In this document: piece by piece, positions 8,348 through 18,848 of the stretch
How the letters are laid out: each line of letters opens with the position of its first letter
How positions within the stretch are numbered: the stretch's first letter is position 1
Source: Candidatus Rokuibacteriota bacterium
GTDB lineage: Bacteria; Methylomirabilota; Methylomirabilia; Rokubacteriales; CSP1-6
DNA: 35,137 bases
Reading direction: 5' to 3'
Assembly: GCA_003220335.1 (NCBI GenBank)
Contig: QHSB01000242.1
Location: 1 to 35,137, forward strand
Program-made: the position numbers and the translations under genes
Notes under the pieces: generated by a model
What the model was told of the DNA's origin: nothing
The model's input: only the letters and a program-made list of their open reading frames with translations
Databases searched by the model: none

Positions 8348-8863
8348 ATGGTCCTGTCTCGACACGCGCTCGACACGCGCCACGCAAGGCTCCGGCGCCG
8401 GCTTGGCCTTGGGCTTCTTCTGCTGAGCATCGTCGCGGCGTATGCGGCGTCTCGCCAGGAACGTCCCCGCGCCTACTCCAGCGCCATCGACTCGCATATC
8501 ACGGAGGCGGCAACCCGGTATGCCGTGTCCAAGGAACTCGTCGTGGCGGTCATCGAAGTCGAATCCCAGTTCAACACGCGCGCCGTGTCGCACCGCGGCG
8601 CCCAGGGGCTCATGCAGCTCATGCCGGCGACGGCGGCATCGCTCGGGGTGCGCGATGCCTTCGATCCGCGCGACAACATCGACGGCGGAGTTCGGCATCT
8701 GCGCTGGCTGATGGACCGATTCGACCACGACGTGCCGACCGTCCTCACCGCCTACAACGCCGGCGAGAAAGTGGTGCTGAAAAATCAGCGGGTGCCGCGA
8801 GAAACGCGCGAGTACGTGAAGCGTGTCATGCGGCGGATGAACCGAGAGCACGTGAAGAGCTGA
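8348..8863 (+). CDS. Lytic transglycosylase, SLT family (copy 1)
   Basis: Soluble lytic transglycosylases cleave peptidoglycan between MurNAc and GlcNAc, giving anhydro-muropeptides. The 171-residue protein starts with a basic stretch and a hydrophobic segment (RRLGLGLLLLSIVAAYAAS) that acts as signal or anchor. The catalytic domain then shows the family motifs in order: AVIEVESQF with the catalytic Glu, GLMQLMPATA, and LTAYNAGE. An upstream open frame to 8162 would bury the signal peptide, so I chose ATG 8348; no clear ribosome-binding site decides it. The last 125 residues (8486-8863) are 108/125 identical to the transglycosylase at 20051-20428 on the opposite strand. The gene ends six bases from the convergent nitrilase. 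Confidence 0.88.
   Translation: MVLSRHALDTRHARLRRRLGLGLLLLSIVAAYAASRQERPRAYSSAIDSHITEAATRYAVSKELVVAVIEVESQFNTRAVSHRGAQGLMQLMPATAASLGVRDAFDPRDNIDGGVRHLRWLMDRFDHDVPTVLTAYNAGEKVVLKNQRVPRETREYVKRVMRRMNREHVKS
8486..8863 (+). repeat. Inverted-repeat copy A: transglycosylase catalytic domain
   Basis: This segment encodes the catalytic domain of the first transglycosylase and is matched in reverse orientation by 20051-20428, position p pairing with 28914 minus p. The proteins differ at 17 of 125 positions, and the DNA includes a 50-base stretch without mismatch (8773-8822 against 20092-20141). The similarity ends at the stop codons and at the N-terminal side; the two signal segments are unrelated. 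It looks like a gene duplication kept alike by selection or conversion, not a mobile element. Confidence 0.85.
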
Positions 8864-8869
8864 GAGCGC

Positions 8870-9895
8870 TCACGCGGGGCCGCTCGGCTCCTCCTCGGCC
8901 CCTGCCACCGCCGGGTCCTCGCCTCCCCGCCACGCCACCGGCCTTCGCCGGGTGCGATCGACCGTCAAATTGAACACGTCGAACCGGTTGTAGTAGCCGA
9001 CGACGTCGTGGAACTGCTTGGGCTCCACGCACGCGCGCGTGTCGATCGACGCGTACAGCAATCCCTCGCGGTCCGATAGCACGTCGCCCACCGGCTCCCC
9101 GGTCGGCCCGATCACCATCGAGACCGCGCGCGGGCTCTCCTCGAGCACACGCATGGCATCCTTGCCCAGCGTGGCCAGCTCCTCGCGCATGGCGGCGTCC
9201 ATGAAGCCGGAGGCGACGATGTTGAAGGCCTTGGCCTCGAAGGAATGGGCGCCGGCGCGGATGCGGATGGCGCCGGCCAGGTCGTAGTTCGCCCCACCGC
9301 CGCCGCGAGGGTCGCGCGTGGGCCATACGGGCGGATACGTGGACACGTGGACCTGCTCGCCCTGCGCCATCAGCGTGAACCGCGCGAGCCGGTTGGTGTT
9401 CTCACCGCAGATGAGCATGCCGATGCGGCCCAGGCGCGTCTCGACGACGCGCAGGCCGGAGCCGTCGCCGTTGGCCCACGTGAGCTTTTCCCAGAACGTG
9501 GGCACGAGCTTGCGGTGATGGTTCAGGATCGCGCCATCCTCGCCGATCAACACGTTGCTGTTCCAGAGGCAGCCGACGCTGTCCGCCGTGCCCTCGTTGA
9601 AGCCGAGCGACACCACCATCCCGTGGCGGCGCGCGGCGCCGGCGATGCGCTCCAGCTCGGGGCCGGGACAGCGGATGCTGCTGGCGGCCAGGCGCTTGAA
9701 CCACTCGTGGTTGTGGATGGGCGCGACGACGGCGGACCAGAGCGGGAACGCGGGGATGTACGTCTCGGGGAACGCGATCAGCGCGGCGCCGTTGCGCGCG
9801 GCCTCCTCGATGAGGCTGCACGCCTTCGCGACCGTCTTCGGCGCGTCGAGGAAGACGGGCGCGACGTGGGCGGCCGCGGCCTTGAACGGCGTCAT
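8870..9895 (-). CDS. Nitrilase (carbon-nitrogen hydrolase)
   Basis: Nitrilases hydrolyse nitriles to carboxylates and ammonia. The 341-residue protein has the full catalytic triad of the superfamily: E44 in FPETYIPAFP, K129 in HHRKLVPT and C163 in LICGENTNRLAR. Features such as EQVHVSTYPPVWPTR and a second half with EAKAFNIVASG match true aliphatic/aryl nitrilases (EC 3.5.5.1) more closely than amidase or NAD-synthetase branches, so a nitrile is the likely substrate. ATG 9895 overlaps the stop of the upstream binding protein by one base (TGATG). A frame open to 10717 is a shadow of the binding-protein gene. It is the last gene of a three-gene operon. Substrate and product are inferred from the family. 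Confidence 0.9.
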   Translation of the reverse strand: MTPFKAAAAHVAPVFLDAPKTVAKACSLIEEAARNGAALIAFPETYIPAFPLWSAVVAPIHNHEWFKRLAASSIRCPGPELERIAGAARRHGMVVSLGFNEGTADSVGCLWNSNVLIGEDGAILNHHRKLVPTFWEKLTWANGDGSGLRVVETRLGRIGMLICGENTNRLARFTLMAQGEQVHVSTYPPVWPTRDPRGGGGANYDLAGAIRIRAGAHSFEAKAFNIVASGFMDAAMREELATLGKDAMRVLEESPRAVSMVIGPTGEPVGDVLSDREGLLYASIDTRACVEPKQFHDVVGYYNRFDVFNLTVDRTRRRPVAWRGGEDPAVAGAEEEPSGPA

Positions 9896-11268
9896 CAGGC
9901 GCCCGCTTTCTTCCACGTCTTGATCCAGTTGACCGTCGCCGACGGGTCGTTGTGGCCTTTGCCAGGCTTGGGCCAGTTGGGCGGCGCGGTCATCTGGCCG
10001 ACGGGGATGGTCATGATGCGCTCGGGGTCCCACACGGGAAACGGGTAGTCCGGCAGGTTCTTGCTGAAGCCGACCTTCACGTCCTTGAACGCGCGGTGGT
10101 CTTCCTTGCGAATCGTGACGACGCCCGCGGGCGCCTCGATGCTGAGCCCTTCGAGCTGCCGGATGATCGCGTCGTCCTCCGGCCAGCCGCCGCCGGCCTG
10201 CTTGTTCGCCTTCTCGACGGCGTTCTTGAAGAGATAGAGCCCCGTGTAGGCGGCCTCGGCGGCGTAGGACGGGTACTCGTTCCAGCGCTTCTGGTAGGCG
10301 TCCACGAAGCGCTTGTTGGCGGCGGAGGCGCCGGCCGGCGCGTACGTGAAGTGATAGTTGGAATGCACGCCGGCCAGCGCGCCCTCCGGATGGTCCTTGC
10401 CGATCGCCTGCGGCACGACGCCGAAATTGATGTTGCCGGCCAGGCGCGCTTTGCCGAACATCCCATGGCGCAGCGCCTGCTTGTAGAACGCGACGTACAT
10501 GCCGCCCCACATCGACGTCACGATGATGTCGGGCTTGGCGGCCAGCGTCTTGGTGATGTGCGAGTTGAACTCCGTGGTGCCGAGCGGCGCCCACACCTCC
10601 GAGACGATCTCGGAGGCGGGCAAGAGCTTCTCGCGCGCGGCGTCGAAGTGGATCTGGAACCACCGGCCGAACGCGTAGTCGGGGTTGATCACGGCGATGC
10701 GCCGCACGTCCGGCCACGCCTTCGCGATGGCGAGCGCGGTCGTCACGCCGTCGGCGGACAGGATGTTCGTCATGCCGAACAGGTAGTGCGGGTTGGGCAC
10801 CTCGACCTCGAACAGCTTGTCGATGCAGCCCTCGGTCATGATCGTCAGCAGCTTCAGCTCCTCGACCACGGGACCGACGGCGAGCTGGTTGTGCGCGGCG
10901 ATGACGCCCGAGAAGTAGTCGATCTTCTCGGAGAGCTTCATGCGCTTGACTTCCTTCACCGTGGCCTCGGGCCCGGCCGCCTCGTCGGCGGTGATCGTCT
11001 CGATCTTGCGCCGGCCCAGCAGCCCGCCTGTCGCGTTGATCTCCTCGGCGGCCAGCGTGTGGCCCTTCAGCGAGGGCAGGCCCAGGATCGCGCCGGGCCC
11101 CGACTGGATCGTGATGTGGCCGAACTTCACCGGCGTCTCGGGAATACGGCCCTTGGGCGTGTCCTGCGCGGCGGCGTCGCCGACGGCCGCGAGCTCGCCG
11201 AGCGCCGCGCCGCCGAGCGTGACGCCGAGCCCGGCCAGGAAATCACGCCGATCCAGATCGTTGGCCAT
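9895..11268 (-). CDS. ABC-type substrate-binding protein with Tat signal
   Basis: A 457-residue Peripla_BP_6 protein. The N-terminus MANDLDRRDFLAGLG followed by a hydrophobic stretch and AAAQD is a twin-arginine signal, so it should be exported folded. The mature part has KFGHITIQSGPGAI, AAEEINATGGLLGRR and DYFSGVIAAHNQLA, then NPDYAFGRW, which are typical of amide/urea/short-chain-amide or branched-chain binding proteins. The start is set by AGGAGGGCGT before ATG 11268; a second possible start lies 18 bases upstream. No permease or ATPase is encoded next to it, only the oxidoreductase before it (21-base gap) and the nitrilase after it (one-base overlap). A nitrile or amide ligand is inferred from that context. 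Confidence 0.88.
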   Translation of the reverse strand: MANDLDRRDFLAGLGVTLGGAALGELAAVGDAAAQDTPKGRIPETPVKFGHITIQSGPGAILGLPSLKGHTLAAEEINATGGLLGRRKIETITADEAAGPEATVKEVKRMKLSEKIDYFSGVIAAHNQLAVGPVVEELKLLTIMTEGCIDKLFEVEVPNPHYLFGMTNILSADGVTTALAIAKAWPDVRRIAVINPDYAFGRWFQIHFDAAREKLLPASEIVSEVWAPLGTTEFNSHITKTLAAKPDIIVTSMWGGMYVAFYKQALRHGMFGKARLAGNINFGVVPQAIGKDHPEGALAGVHSNYHFTYAPAGASAANKRFVDAYQKRWNEYPSYAAEAAYTGLYLFKNAVEKANKQAGGGWPEDDAIIRQLEGLSIEAPAGVVTIRKEDHRAFKDVKVGFSKNLPDYPFPVWDPERIMTIPVGQMTAPPNWPKPGKGHNDPSATVNWIKTWKKAGA

Positions 11269-11289
11269 ACGCCCTCCTGTCGCCATGCC

Positions 11290-12273
11290 TCACGCCACCG
11301 CGACGCTGATGATATGGATGCGGTTGCGACCGGCGGCCGGCTGCATCCGGCTCTGCGAGTCGGTCGCGCGCGCGTGCAGCTCGTAGCGGCCGGGCGTGGC
11401 GACGTCCCACGCGTGCGTGAACATCTGCCACTGGTGATCGGCCCCGCGCGGCCTCACGCCCGCCGGCTGCCACGTCTTGCCGGCGTCGGTGCTGACCTCC
11501 ACCGCGCTCACGGGCCAGGCACTCCAGGCCCATCCGGCGATCATGTGGCGGCCGCGCTCCAACGTCGCGCCCTCCGCCGGCGACACGATCACCGCGTGTA
11601 CGTCCAGCTCGCGCACCGGGCGCGGCTCGCCGTCCACGCGGCGCATGTACAGCCGCGTCGTGAACAGGCTTTCCGGGCGCTCGGCGGCCAGCGTGAGGCG
11701 CGAGAGCCACTTCACGTTGTTGGTGCCGAAGTAGCCCGGCACGAACACGCGCGCCGGGAAACCGTGCTCGGCGCTGAGCGGCTCGCCGTTCATCGCCCAC
11801 GCCACCAGCACATCGGGCTCCATCGCGCGCGCCAGCGGCAGATCCTTCACGTAGCGCTCGCTGTGGACGTTGGCGAAGCTGCCGGAGTCCAGGCCCGCGG
11901 GACACACGTAGCGCGCCTCGGGCCGCACGCCGGCGCGCTCGAGCAGATGCGACAGCCGCACGCCGCGCCAGACGACGTTGCCGACGCGGCGCGTGGCGAC
12001 CTCGGGCTCCACGGGGTTGCCGAAGCACTCGAGCACCGCGGTGACGTCGGTCGCCGGCAACGAGGTCAGCGCGTCGTAGTCCAGCTCGAACGGGCGCTCG
12101 ACCAGGCCGTCGACGCTGAGCCGCCACTGCTTGACGTCCACGCGCGCGATGCCCATGTGGGCAATGACGTAGACGTCGTCGCTCGGCGTGACGGGCGACG
12201 CCAGTCGATCGACGGGCACCAGCCGTCGGTACGTCGCGCTCGGATCCATCACCACGCGCGGCTTGTCCGCCAT
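11290..12273 (-). CDS. Molybdopterin-binding oxidoreductase, sulfite oxidase family
   Basis: A 327-residue protein with the two domains of the sulfite oxidase family: an N-terminal molybdopterin domain (ISVDGLVERPFELDYDAL-like start, then C83 in LECFGNPVEP as the likely Mo ligand, VVWRGVRLSHLL, and GYFGTNNVKWLSRL) and a C-terminal Mo-cofactor dimerisation domain with Ig-like fold (EVSTDAGKTWQPA, HAWDVATPGRYELHARATDS). There is no signal peptide or heme domain visible, so it may be cytoplasmic and use an external electron acceptor. The usual CAGN at the cofactor site reads CFGN here, which argues against a standard sulfite oxidase; the substrate is unknown. It leads the operon with the binding protein and nitrilase. 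ATG 12273 has a good promoter just upstream. Confidence 0.85.
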   Translation of the reverse strand: MADKPRVVMDPSATYRRLVPVDRLASPVTPSDDVYVIAHMGIARVDVKQWRLSVDGLVERPFELDYDALTSLPATDVTAVLECFGNPVEPEVATRRVGNVVWRGVRLSHLLERAGVRPEARYVCPAGLDSGSFANVHSERYVKDLPLARAMEPDVLVAWAMNGEPLSAEHGFPARVFVPGYFGTNNVKWLSRLTLAAERPESLFTTRLYMRRVDGEPRPVRELDVHAVIVSPAEGATLERGRHMIAGWAWSAWPVSAVEVSTDAGKTWQPAGVRPRGADHQWQMFTHAWDVATPGRYELHARATDSQSRMQPAAGRNRIHIISVAVA

Positions 12274-12283
12274 CGTGGGCCGG

Positions 12284-12311
12284 ATTATGAGCCGGGTCGC
12301 CGGGGAGTCAA
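12284..12311 (-). promoter_or_regulatory. Sigma-70-like promoter of the oxidoreductase operon
   Basis: On the minus strand, TTGACT (12306-12311) and CATAAT (12284-12289) are 16 bases apart, each one base from consensus. The expected transcription start falls within about three bases of the ATG at 12273, giving a nearly leaderless message; no Shine-Dalgarno sequence is present. The whole 28-base block matches 27255-27282 at 24 positions, including the spacer segment CGACCCGGCT. Confidence 0.6.
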
Positions 12312-12339
12312 GGATCGCGTGCGTATCGAACATTGGCCA

Positions 12340-12370
12340 TTGACGAGCGCACGACGGGCGCGCGTACTAT
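12340..12370 (+). promoter_or_regulatory. Possible leaderless promoter of the Uma2 gene
   Basis: TTGACG (12340-12345) and TACTAT (12365-12370) are separated by 19 bases, slightly long. Six bases then lead to ATG 12377, so transcription would begin at or next to the start codon. No ribosome-binding site is visible before the ATG, which fits a leaderless message. The site is divergent from the oxidoreductase promoter at 12284-12311. Confidence 0.4.
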
Positions 12371-12376
12371 GACGGC

Positions 12377-12943
12377 ATGGCGGTCGACGTCGAGCTGACC
12401 AGGCGACGATTCACGCTGGACGAGTACCACCGGATGACACAAGTCGGAATCCTCAATAGAGGAGACCGCGTCGAGCTCATCCGCGGGGAGATCGTCCAGA
12501 TGACCGCCATCGGCCCCGATCACGCGTCGTGCGTCGCACGACTGAACCACCTGCTGATGGGCCGCTTGCACGGCCGCGCGCTCCTGTGGCCGCAGAATCC
12601 GCTCGTCATCCTCCCGGACTCCGAGCCGGAGCCGGACATCATCCTGCTCGGCTGGCGCGACGATTTCTATCGCCACGCCCTGCCCGGGGCCGAGGACGTC
12701 GCGCTGCTCATCGAGGTCGCGAACACGTCACTTCGTTACGACCGCCACGTGAAGGGACCGCTCTACGCCGAGGCGGGCGTGCGGGACTACTGGATCGTCG
12801 ATCTCGAAGGCGACGCGGTCGAGATCTATCGGGAGCCTCAGGCCGGACGGTTTCACCACACCGACCGCGTCACCCGCGGCGGGACGCCGTTGCCACTCGC
12901 GTTTCCGGACACGCCGCTCGCCGTCGCCGACGTTCTCGGCTAG
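12377..12943 (+). CDS. Uma2 family protein (PD-(D/E)xK nuclease-like)
   Basis: A 188-residue member of the Uma2/DUF820 family, proteins with a restriction-endonuclease-like fold but largely unknown function that are often present in many copies in cyanobacteria and some soil bacteria. The start RRFTLDEYHRMTQVGIL and DRVELIRGEIVQM are typical, followed by the putative metal site: EPDIILL (Pro-Asp), LLIEVANTS (Glu) and KGPLYAEAGVRDYWIVDL (Lys and the closing strand). All residues expected for activity seem present. It stands alone, divergent from the oxidoreductase and convergent with the amidase, with which it shares a four-base stop overlap (CTAG). No toxin/antitoxin or transposase partner is nearby. 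Confidence 0.88.
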   Translation: MAVDVELTRRRFTLDEYHRMTQVGILNRGDRVELIRGEIVQMTAIGPDHASCVARLNHLLMGRLHGRALLWPQNPLVILPDSEPEPDIILLGWRDDFYRHALPGAEDVALLIEVANTSLRYDRHVKGPLYAEAGVRDYWIVDLEGDAVEIYREPQAGRFHHTDRVTRGGTPLPLAFPDTPLAVADVLG

Positions 12944-14454
12944 CCCGCCAGCTTCGGCGCCTGCAGCGGGCGAAAGGCCGACTCCTCGAGCGCAAGCCCG
13001 ATGCTGAGGAGGAGACGATCGCTGCCCATCGGGCCATCGAGCTCCATGCCCACCGGCAAGCCGGAGCGCGTGCGCCCCGCGGGCATCGAGAGGCCCGGAA
13101 TGCCGGCGACCGCGTCGGCATCGGTGTTGCGAATGAACGTCGTGAAGGTATCGACCTGGCGCCCGTTCAGCTCGACGGTCTGGTCCTGGCCGATCGGTCT
13201 GGCCGGCAGCACGGTCGTCGGGAACACCATCGCGGTCACGCCGTTGTCCGCGAAGTAGCTCGCGTAGAGAGCCTGCAGCTCCGGGCGCACCACGTTGAGC
13301 GCGTGCTCGTAGACCGGCTGGGGGATCGCTCCGCCACGGGCGGCGGCGATCGCCCCGGCGACGTCCGGACTGGCGATCTGCCGCTGGATGTCGTCGAAGG
13401 TGATCCCGTTGCCCTCGGCGGCGAGGTACGCGGGGATATCGATGTTGGCCTCGTACAGCGCGATCGGGAAGCCCGCCTGCTGGTCCAGCGTCGTGATTCC
13501 GGGAACGTCGACCTCGACGAGCACCACGCCCAGCGCGCGCAAACGGTGCAGCGCGTCGTCCATCACGGCCGCCAACTCCGGGTCGAGATCTTGCCAGAAC
13601 GGATCCCGGGGGACGCCGAGTCGCAGCCCACGGAGCCTCGTCGGGCGCGCGGGCGTCGTCCCCGTCTCGACGGCATCGAGAAGCGCGACGTCGGCCACGG
13701 TGCGGCCCATCGGCCCCGGCGTGTCTCGCGTGTGGCTGATCGGGACGATCCGCGTGATCGAGTAGCGCCCCTTGGTCGGTCGCAGGCCGACCACGCCGCA
13801 GAGCGCGGCCGGGATGCGGACCGATCCGCCCGTGTCCGTGCCCACGCCGGCCGGGCACAGTCGCGCGGCGATCCCCGCGCCGGTCCCGCCGCTGCTGCCG
13901 CCCGGAATCAGCGTCGCGTCGTACGGATTGTGCACGGCGCCGAAGTGGTAATTGTGGCTCGTGATCCCGAACGCCAGCTCGTGCATGTTGGCCTTGGCGA
14001 ACAGCAGCGCGCCCGCCTGGAACAGGGGGTTCAGCACCGGCGCGTCCGCTGTCGGACGGTTCGAGAGCAGACCCGGCGTCCCGGCAGTCGTGGGGAGGGC
14101 TTTCGTGTCGATGTTGTCCTTGACCAGCAACGGAAGGCCAGCGAGCGGGCCGAGCCTCCGCCCTCGTCGCCGTGCCATGTCGACCTGGTGCGCGGCCTCG
14201 AGCACGGCATCGGGATCGATGCTGATGATCGTGTCCAGGAAGTTCAGCCGCTCGGCCTGAGCCAGCAGCGCACGCGCGTAGGTCTCCGCCGACAGCGAGC
14301 CCTCGGAGATGTGGCGCACCGCCTCCGTCGCCGTCAGGTGCAGCAGGCCTCCGTGCTCGGCCTCGTCACCGCCGAAGGCCAAGGGAATCCTGGGTGCTGC
14401 CGTGGCGAGTGCAGTGATACCGGCCAGCTTCAGGAACCGTCTGCGGTTCAGCAT
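12940..14454 (-). CDS. Exported amidase (amidase signature family)
   Basis: A 504-residue amidase-signature enzyme, which hydrolyses amides to acids and ammonia. MLNRRRFLKLAGITALATAA is a twin-arginine signal, so export is likely, unusual for a family that is mostly cytoplasmic. The Ser-cisSer-Lys triad is complete: K112 in LLVKDNID, S187 in GGSSGG and S211 in GTDTGGSVRIPA, at the 75- and 24-residue spacings seen in fatty acid amide hydrolase. The start is chosen for GGGAGGG upstream of ATG 14454; the frame is open to 14550 but lacks a ribosome-binding site there. Substrate cannot be deduced; peptide amides or aryl amides are both possible. Transcribed divergently from the esterase, with a 126-base gap. 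Confidence 0.9.
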   Translation of the reverse strand: MLNRRRFLKLAGITALATAAPRIPLAFGGDEAEHGGLLHLTATEAVRHISEGSLSAETYARALLAQAERLNFLDTIISIDPDAVLEAAHQVDMARRRGRRLGPLAGLPLLVKDNIDTKALPTTAGTPGLLSNRPTADAPVLNPLFQAGALLFAKANMHELAFGITSHNYHFGAVHNPYDATLIPGGSSGGTGAGIAARLCPAGVGTDTGGSVRIPAALCGVVGLRPTKGRYSITRIVPISHTRDTPGPMGRTVADVALLDAVETGTTPARPTRLRGLRLGVPRDPFWQDLDPELAAVMDDALHRLRALGVVLVEVDVPGITTLDQQAGFPIALYEANIDIPAYLAAEGNGITFDDIQRQIASPDVAGAIAAARGGAIPQPVYEHALNVVRPELQALYASYFADNGVTAMVFPTTVLPARPIGQDQTVELNGRQVDTFTTFIRNTDADAVAGIPGLSMPAGRTRSGLPVGMELDGPMGSDRLLLSIGLALEESAFRPLQAPKLAG

Positions 14455-14483
14455 GACGCCCTCCCTCGCGTAAACATAAACCC

Positions 14484-14513
14484 TTGACACCGGAATCACG
14501 CGCCGCCTAGCAT
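14484..14513 (+). promoter_or_regulatory. Possible sigma-70 promoter of the tannase-like gene
   Basis: TTGACA (14484-14489, perfect -35) and TAGCAT (14508-14513, four of six for a -10) are 18 bases apart. The predicted start near 14520 would give a leader of about 60 bases before ATG 14581. It lies in the divergent gap that also holds the amidase promoter on the other strand. Confidence 0.4.
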
Positions 14514-14580
14514 CAGCGCCTTCGCGGTCACCGTTCACTGGGTGGAACACTGCTGTTCACTCGCTCCGAAGAGGTGCTCC

Positions 14581-16137
14581 ATGACACGCCGCTCGATCCT
14601 GCTCCTCGTCTCCCTCACGTTCGTCACCGCGCTTGCGCTGGCCCCGGTGTCGGCCCACGCCGCCGGCGTGCCGTGCGCCGCGCTCACCCATGCTGCGATC
14701 GCGGATACCACCATCACCTCGGCCACGATCGTCGCGGCGGCCGGGACCGCACCCGAGCATTGCCTCGTCGTCGGCCACGTCGACACGGAGATCGGCTTCG
14801 AGCTGCGGCTGCCGACGACGACGTGGAACGGCAAGTTCTATCACGCCGGCGGCGGCGGCTTCGTCGGAAGCATTCCACGCTCACCGGGCGCGCTCGCCCG
14901 CGGGTATGCCGTCATCGGCACCGACACGGGTCACGTCGGCGGCGGAGCGTTCGGAGCGGCCCTCGACGGCTCGTGGGCGCTCAACAACCTCGAGCGTCAG
15001 GTCAACTTCGGTCACCGCGCGGTGCACGTGGTGACGGTGGCCGGCAAGAAGATCGTCAAGGCGTTCTACAACCGCCACGAGCGGCTGGCGTACTTCGAAG
15101 GCTGCTCCAACGGCGGGCGTCAGGCCATGCAGGAGGCCGAACGGTACCCGACCGACTTCGATGGCATCATCGCCGGCGCTCCCGCCCTCGACTGGGTGGG
15201 AACGATGAGCGGCTTCGTCTGGAACGAGCAGGCGGTCAACGCGGCGCCGCTCTCCGTCGACAAGGTGGCGCTCCTCGCGGGGGCGGTGCTCACGGCGTGC
15301 GACGCGAAGGACGGTCTGAAGGACAACCTCATCAGCGATCCGCGTCGCTGCCAGTTCGATGCGAAGACCCTGCAGTGCACCGCCGGTGACGCGCCGACCT
15401 GCCTGACGGCCGGTCAGGTGGAGACGGCGAAGCGCATCTATCACGGCGCCACCAGCTCGTCCGGCCGGCCGCTCTACTTCGGGTGGCCGCAGGGGCACGA
15501 GGACGGCGCCGCGACCGGCTGGCCGCTGTGGATCACCGGTAACGGCGCGATCCCGCCGCTGCAGTTCCTGTTCGCGGACGGGTATCTGAGGTACTTCGTC
15601 TTCGATCCGAGCTTCAACTTTCTGACGTCGAACCTCGACAGCGATATCAGCGCCGCGCGGCCCACGGGCAAGTTCCTGAACGCGACGAACGCCGATCTCT
15701 CGGACTTCAGCGCGGCCGGCGGCAAGCTGATCATGTGGCACGGCTGGGCCGACGCGGCCCTGACCGCGTTCCGGTCCATCGCCTACCTCGAGGAGGCCGC
15801 CGACAAGACGAAGCATGGCAACCGGCTCGACGAGTTCTTCCGCCTGTTCCTTGCGCCGGGCATGCATCACTGTGGCGGAGGCCCCGGCCCCAACACCCTG
15901 GACGCGCTCAGCGCGCTCGAGAGCTGGGTGGAGCACGGGATCGCGCCCGAGCAGATCGTCGCCACCCACCGCACGGCGACGGGAACGGTCGACCGTACCC
16001 GCCCGCTGTGCGCGTACCCCAAGGAGGCGACGTTCAGGGGATCCGGCAGCCCGGACGAGGCGTCGAACTTCGTCTGCCGCGTCCCGCGCGATCTCTTCGA
16101 CCGCCACGACCGATTGGACAACGAGGACGACGACTAG
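14581..16137 (+). CDS. Tannase/feruloyl esterase family protein
   Basis: Secreted esterase of 518 residues (tannase_feruloyl family), which cleaves ester bonds of plant phenolics such as gallate or ferulate. A signal peptide (LLVSLTFVTALALAPVSAHAA) precedes the mature protein. The serine-hydrolase triad reads S176 in EGCSNGGRQ, D391 in HGWADAAL and H430 in MHHCGGG. C175 and C431 next to the Ser and His form the CS-D-HC arrangement of this family, where a disulfide joins the two. The lid-like insertion contains Cys-rich segments (TACDAKDGLKDN, CQFDAKTLQC). ATG 14581 follows a GAGG-type site; an upstream in-frame start at 14542 would push the signal peptide inward. A terminator hairpin follows. 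Confidence 0.9.
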   Translation: MTRRSILLLVSLTFVTALALAPVSAHAAGVPCAALTHAAIADTTITSATIVAAAGTAPEHCLVVGHVDTEIGFELRLPTTTWNGKFYHAGGGGFVGSIPRSPGALARGYAVIGTDTGHVGGGAFGAALDGSWALNNLERQVNFGHRAVHVVTVAGKKIVKAFYNRHERLAYFEGCSNGGRQAMQEAERYPTDFDGIIAGAPALDWVGTMSGFVWNEQAVNAAPLSVDKVALLAGAVLTACDAKDGLKDNLISDPRRCQFDAKTLQCTAGDAPTCLTAGQVETAKRIYHGATSSSGRPLYFGWPQGHEDGAATGWPLWITGNGAIPPLQFLFADGYLRYFVFDPSFNFLTSNLDSDISAARPTGKFLNATNADLSDFSAAGGKLIMWHGWADAALTAFRSIAYLEEAADKTKHGNRLDEFFRLFLAPGMHHCGGGPGPNTLDALSALESWVEHGIAPEQIVATHRTATGTVDRTRPLCAYPKEATFRGSGSPDEASNFVCRVPRDLFDRHDRLDNEDDD

Positions 16138-16156
16138 ACCACGGCGGCTCGCCGCT

Positions 16157-16184
16157 CGGCCGCGAGGCACCCGCCTCGCGGCCG
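16157..16184 (+). terminator. Stem-loop after the tannase-like gene
   Basis: A perfect 12-base-pair stem (16157-16168 with 16173-16184) with a four-base loop begins 20 bases after the esterase stop. Four T residues occur only at 16196-16199, 12 bases past the stem, so it is a poor match to a classic intrinsic terminator but probably ends transcription in this GC-rich genome. Confidence 0.65.
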
Positions 16185-16239
16185 GGCCGCGCTCGTTTTA
16201 AGACCCCACCCCGACCCGAAAATAGGGTAGGCTCCGACG

Positions 16240-16398
16240 ATGAGCAAGCTTCACGATGCCGTGTGCCCAACCTGCAGCAGGACCGTGACCGTCACCTACT
16301 GGCCGTACAACGTCCCGTTGTACACGCAGCACTCGGTCCCCGGCACCGAGCGCGAGTGTCGGTCGGGGCTGCGTCCCGTCGAAACCAACGAGACGTAA
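16240..16398 (+). CDS. Small Cys-rich protein, putative zinc-ribbon-like
   Basis: A 52-residue frame starting MSKLHDAVCPTCSRTVTVTY. It holds a CPTC pair (C9, C12), H31 and C39, which could bind a zinc ion, but no family is recognised. Codon use supports a real gene: roughly 90 percent of third positions are G or C, as in neighbouring genes, and the frame is free of stops. It sits alone between the esterase terminator and the convergent lon gene, 24 bases from the lon stop. No Shine-Dalgarno sequence is obvious. It is short, so chance coding remains possible. Confidence 0.45.
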   Translation: MSKLHDAVCPTCSRTVTVTYWPYNVPLYTQHSVPGTERECRSGLRPVETNET

Positions 16399-16422
16399 CA
16401 CCGTCCGCGCCGCACCCTTCGC

Positions 16423-18840
<2,418 letters not shown>

Positions 18841-18848
18841 TGACCGGG

